A stretch of 7,222 nt of DNA from Microgenomates group bacterium (GTDB lineage Bacteria > Patescibacteriota > Microgenomatia > UBA1406 > GWC2-37-13). The notes below the pieces were generated by a model, which had not been told where the DNA came from, made no database searches, and saw only the letters and a program-made list of their open reading frames with translations. The stretch spans positions 1-7,222 of the forward strand of contig JAPYWZ010000032.1 of assembly GCA_028276105.1 (NCBI GenBank), given 5' to 3'. The translations under genes and the position numbers were made by a program. Within the stretch, counting starts at the first letter, position 1. Every line of letters starts with the position of its first letter. Below, one piece after another: positions 6,190-7,222 of this stretch.

Positions 6190-7194
6190 ATGACTGTTGT
6201 CAAAACCGAATTTGCCTTAGCTTTAAATCAGGTGGCCACCGAAAGGGGAATTCCGGTGGAAGAAGTTTTAAAATCAATTGAGATGGCGGTTTTGGCAGCC
6301 TACAAAAAAGAATACCCCAAAGAAGATGCTTCAAAACTCAAAGCTTTGATTAATTCTCAAACTGGTGAAGTAAAAATTTTAAAAGGAGAAAAAGACGTCA
6401 CCCCACCCGGTTTTGGTCGAATTGCTGCTCAAACTGCCAAACAAGTCATAATTCAAAAAATTCGTGAAGCAGAAAAAAGAACTATTATTTCTCAATATTT
6501 TTCTCAAAAAGGAGAATTAATCCGTGGACGGGTGGTTAGAATCGATAGCAAAGGTGGTGTCTATGTTGATATAGGAAAGACTGATGCTTTTTTACCAAAA
6601 GAAGAACAAATTCCCAATGAAAAATACACCCCCAATCAATCCCTTATTTTTCTTCTCAAAGAAATTATCACTGATAAATCAAATAACTCAAAAATTATTC
6701 TCTCACGGACTAGCCCTCTTCTTCTTATTAATCTTTTCAAACGGGAAATCCCAGAAGTAGCCAACAACACGGTAAAGATTGTTAAAGTGGTTCGTCAACC
6801 TGGAGAAAGAGCAAAGGTGGCTGTTTACACCGAACAAAAAGGAGTTGATCCGGTTGGAGCTTGTGTTGGACAAAAAGGAATAAGAATTCAAACCATTACC
6901 GAAGAATTGGGCGAGGAGGAAAGAATTGATATTATTCAATGGAATAAAGATCCAAAAATTTTTCTTGTTAGTGCTCTTTCTCCAGCAAAAATCACAAAAG
7001 TAGAAATTGATGAAAAATTAAAAAAAGCAAAAGTTTATGTCACTGAAGATCAAGCACCATTGGCTATTGGTAAAGGAGGAGTCAATGTTAACTTAGCTTC
7101 TCAGCTTACTAATCTTAATATCGATATCATTCAAGAAAAAAATAATCCACCCAATTCTTCAGCTAATGAAGAAATAAATAAAGAAAATAAATAA
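6190..7194 (+). CDS. nusA: Transcription elongation/termination factor NusA (compact form)
   Basis: NusA binds RNA polymerase and nascent RNA and controls pausing, termination and antitermination. The 334-aa protein has the N-terminal polymerase-binding domain (about 1-100, with FALALNQVATERGIPVEEVL at 8-27 and FGRIAAQTAKQVIIQKIREAE at 75-95). The S1 RNA-binding domain spans about 106-174 (GELIRGRVVRID at its start). KH1 (about 180-265) has DPVGACVGQKG (220-230) and ERIDIIQW. KH2 (about 266-316) has LAIGKGGVNVNLASQL (291-306), with a GxxG loop in each KH domain. It ends in a short polar tail with no C-terminal acidic repeats, as in most bacteria outside the Proteobacteria. The N-terminal domain lacks roughly 30 residues between TGEVKILK (58-65) and the FGRIAAQ helix compared with E. 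coli. rimP, the usual upstream partner, is absent; infB may lie downstream beyond the window. There is no ribosome binding site. Confidence 0.96.
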   Translation: MTVVKTEFALALNQVATERGIPVEEVLKSIEMAVLAAYKKEYPKEDASKLKALINSQTGEVKILKGEKDVTPPGFGRIAAQTAKQVIIQKIREAEKRTIISQYFSQKGELIRGRVVRIDSKGGVYVDIGKTDAFLPKEEQIPNEKYTPNQSLIFLLKEIITDKSNNSKIILSRTSPLLLINLFKREIPEVANNTVKIVKVVRQPGERAKVAVYTEQKGVDPVGACVGQKGIRIQTITEELGEEERIDIIQWNKDPKIFLVSALSPAKITKVEIDEKLKKAKVYVTEDQAPLAIGKGGVNVNLASQLTNLNIDIIQEKNNPPNSSANEEINKENK

Positions 7195-7222
7195 AAATTA
7201 ATAGAAATTTAAATTAACTCGT

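Noticed and set aside
6703..6939. Minus-strand reading frame opposite nusA
   Set aside because: It is antisense to the KH1 domain of nusA, and its composition is explained by the coding strand.
1..7222. CRISPR array, tRNA or rRNA genes, insertion sequence
   Set aside because: No regularly spaced repeats, no cloverleaf-like or rRNA-like segments and no transposase or terminal inverted repeats were seen; nearly all the sequence is coding.
1..7222. Recoded TGA (glycine) as in Gracilibacteria/SR1
   Set aside because: TGA occurs only as a plausible stop (2463-2465 and the GT2 end at 4449-4451), and conserved glycines in NusA and RpoD are encoded by GGN.

Overview
The window is A+T-rich and densely packed, with lysine-rich proteins, very short intergenic gaps and almost no Shine-Dalgarno sequences. 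Together with the dnaG-rpoD adjacency and a compact NusA, this suggests a small-genome bacterium of the Candidate Phyla Radiation (Patescibacteria), perhaps Microgenomates. That placement is inference from gene style, not from a marker search. TGA is used as a stop at two gene ends, and no reading frame needs it as glycine, so the standard bacterial code fits.

Layout. Positions 3-2465 (+) hold the 3' end of dnaG (primase), rpoD (primary sigma factor) and a small CPBP-type membrane protein, almost end to end. Positions 2475-6050 (-) hold four glycosyltransferase genes: GT2, GT2, GT4 and GT2 in order of transcription. They run convergent to the first group, with only 9 bp between them at 2466-2474. 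A 139-bp divergent spacer (6051-6189) separates the glycosyltransferases from nusA (+, 6190-7194). The last 28 bases hold nothing recognisable.

How the genes fit together. The plus-strand genes are core information-processing functions: replication priming, promoter recognition, and elongation/termination control. The minus-strand block looks like an accessory cell-surface glycan module, with four nucleotide-sugar-dependent transferases placed between conserved genes. No sugar-nucleotide synthesis, flippase or polymerase gene is visible here, so the glycan and acceptor cannot be named.

The most interesting signal is regulatory. Four of the seven visible gene starts (rpoD, the GT2 genes starting at 3383 and 6050, and nusA) have a TAAAAT or TATAAT box only 6-8 nt upstream of the ATG. 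For a sigma-70-type promoter this puts the transcription start at or within a few bases of the start codon, so these genes may be transcribed as leaderless mRNAs. Two of the boxes, in the divergent spacer, also carry an extended -10 TGn. I found no clear new multi-gene system beyond this.
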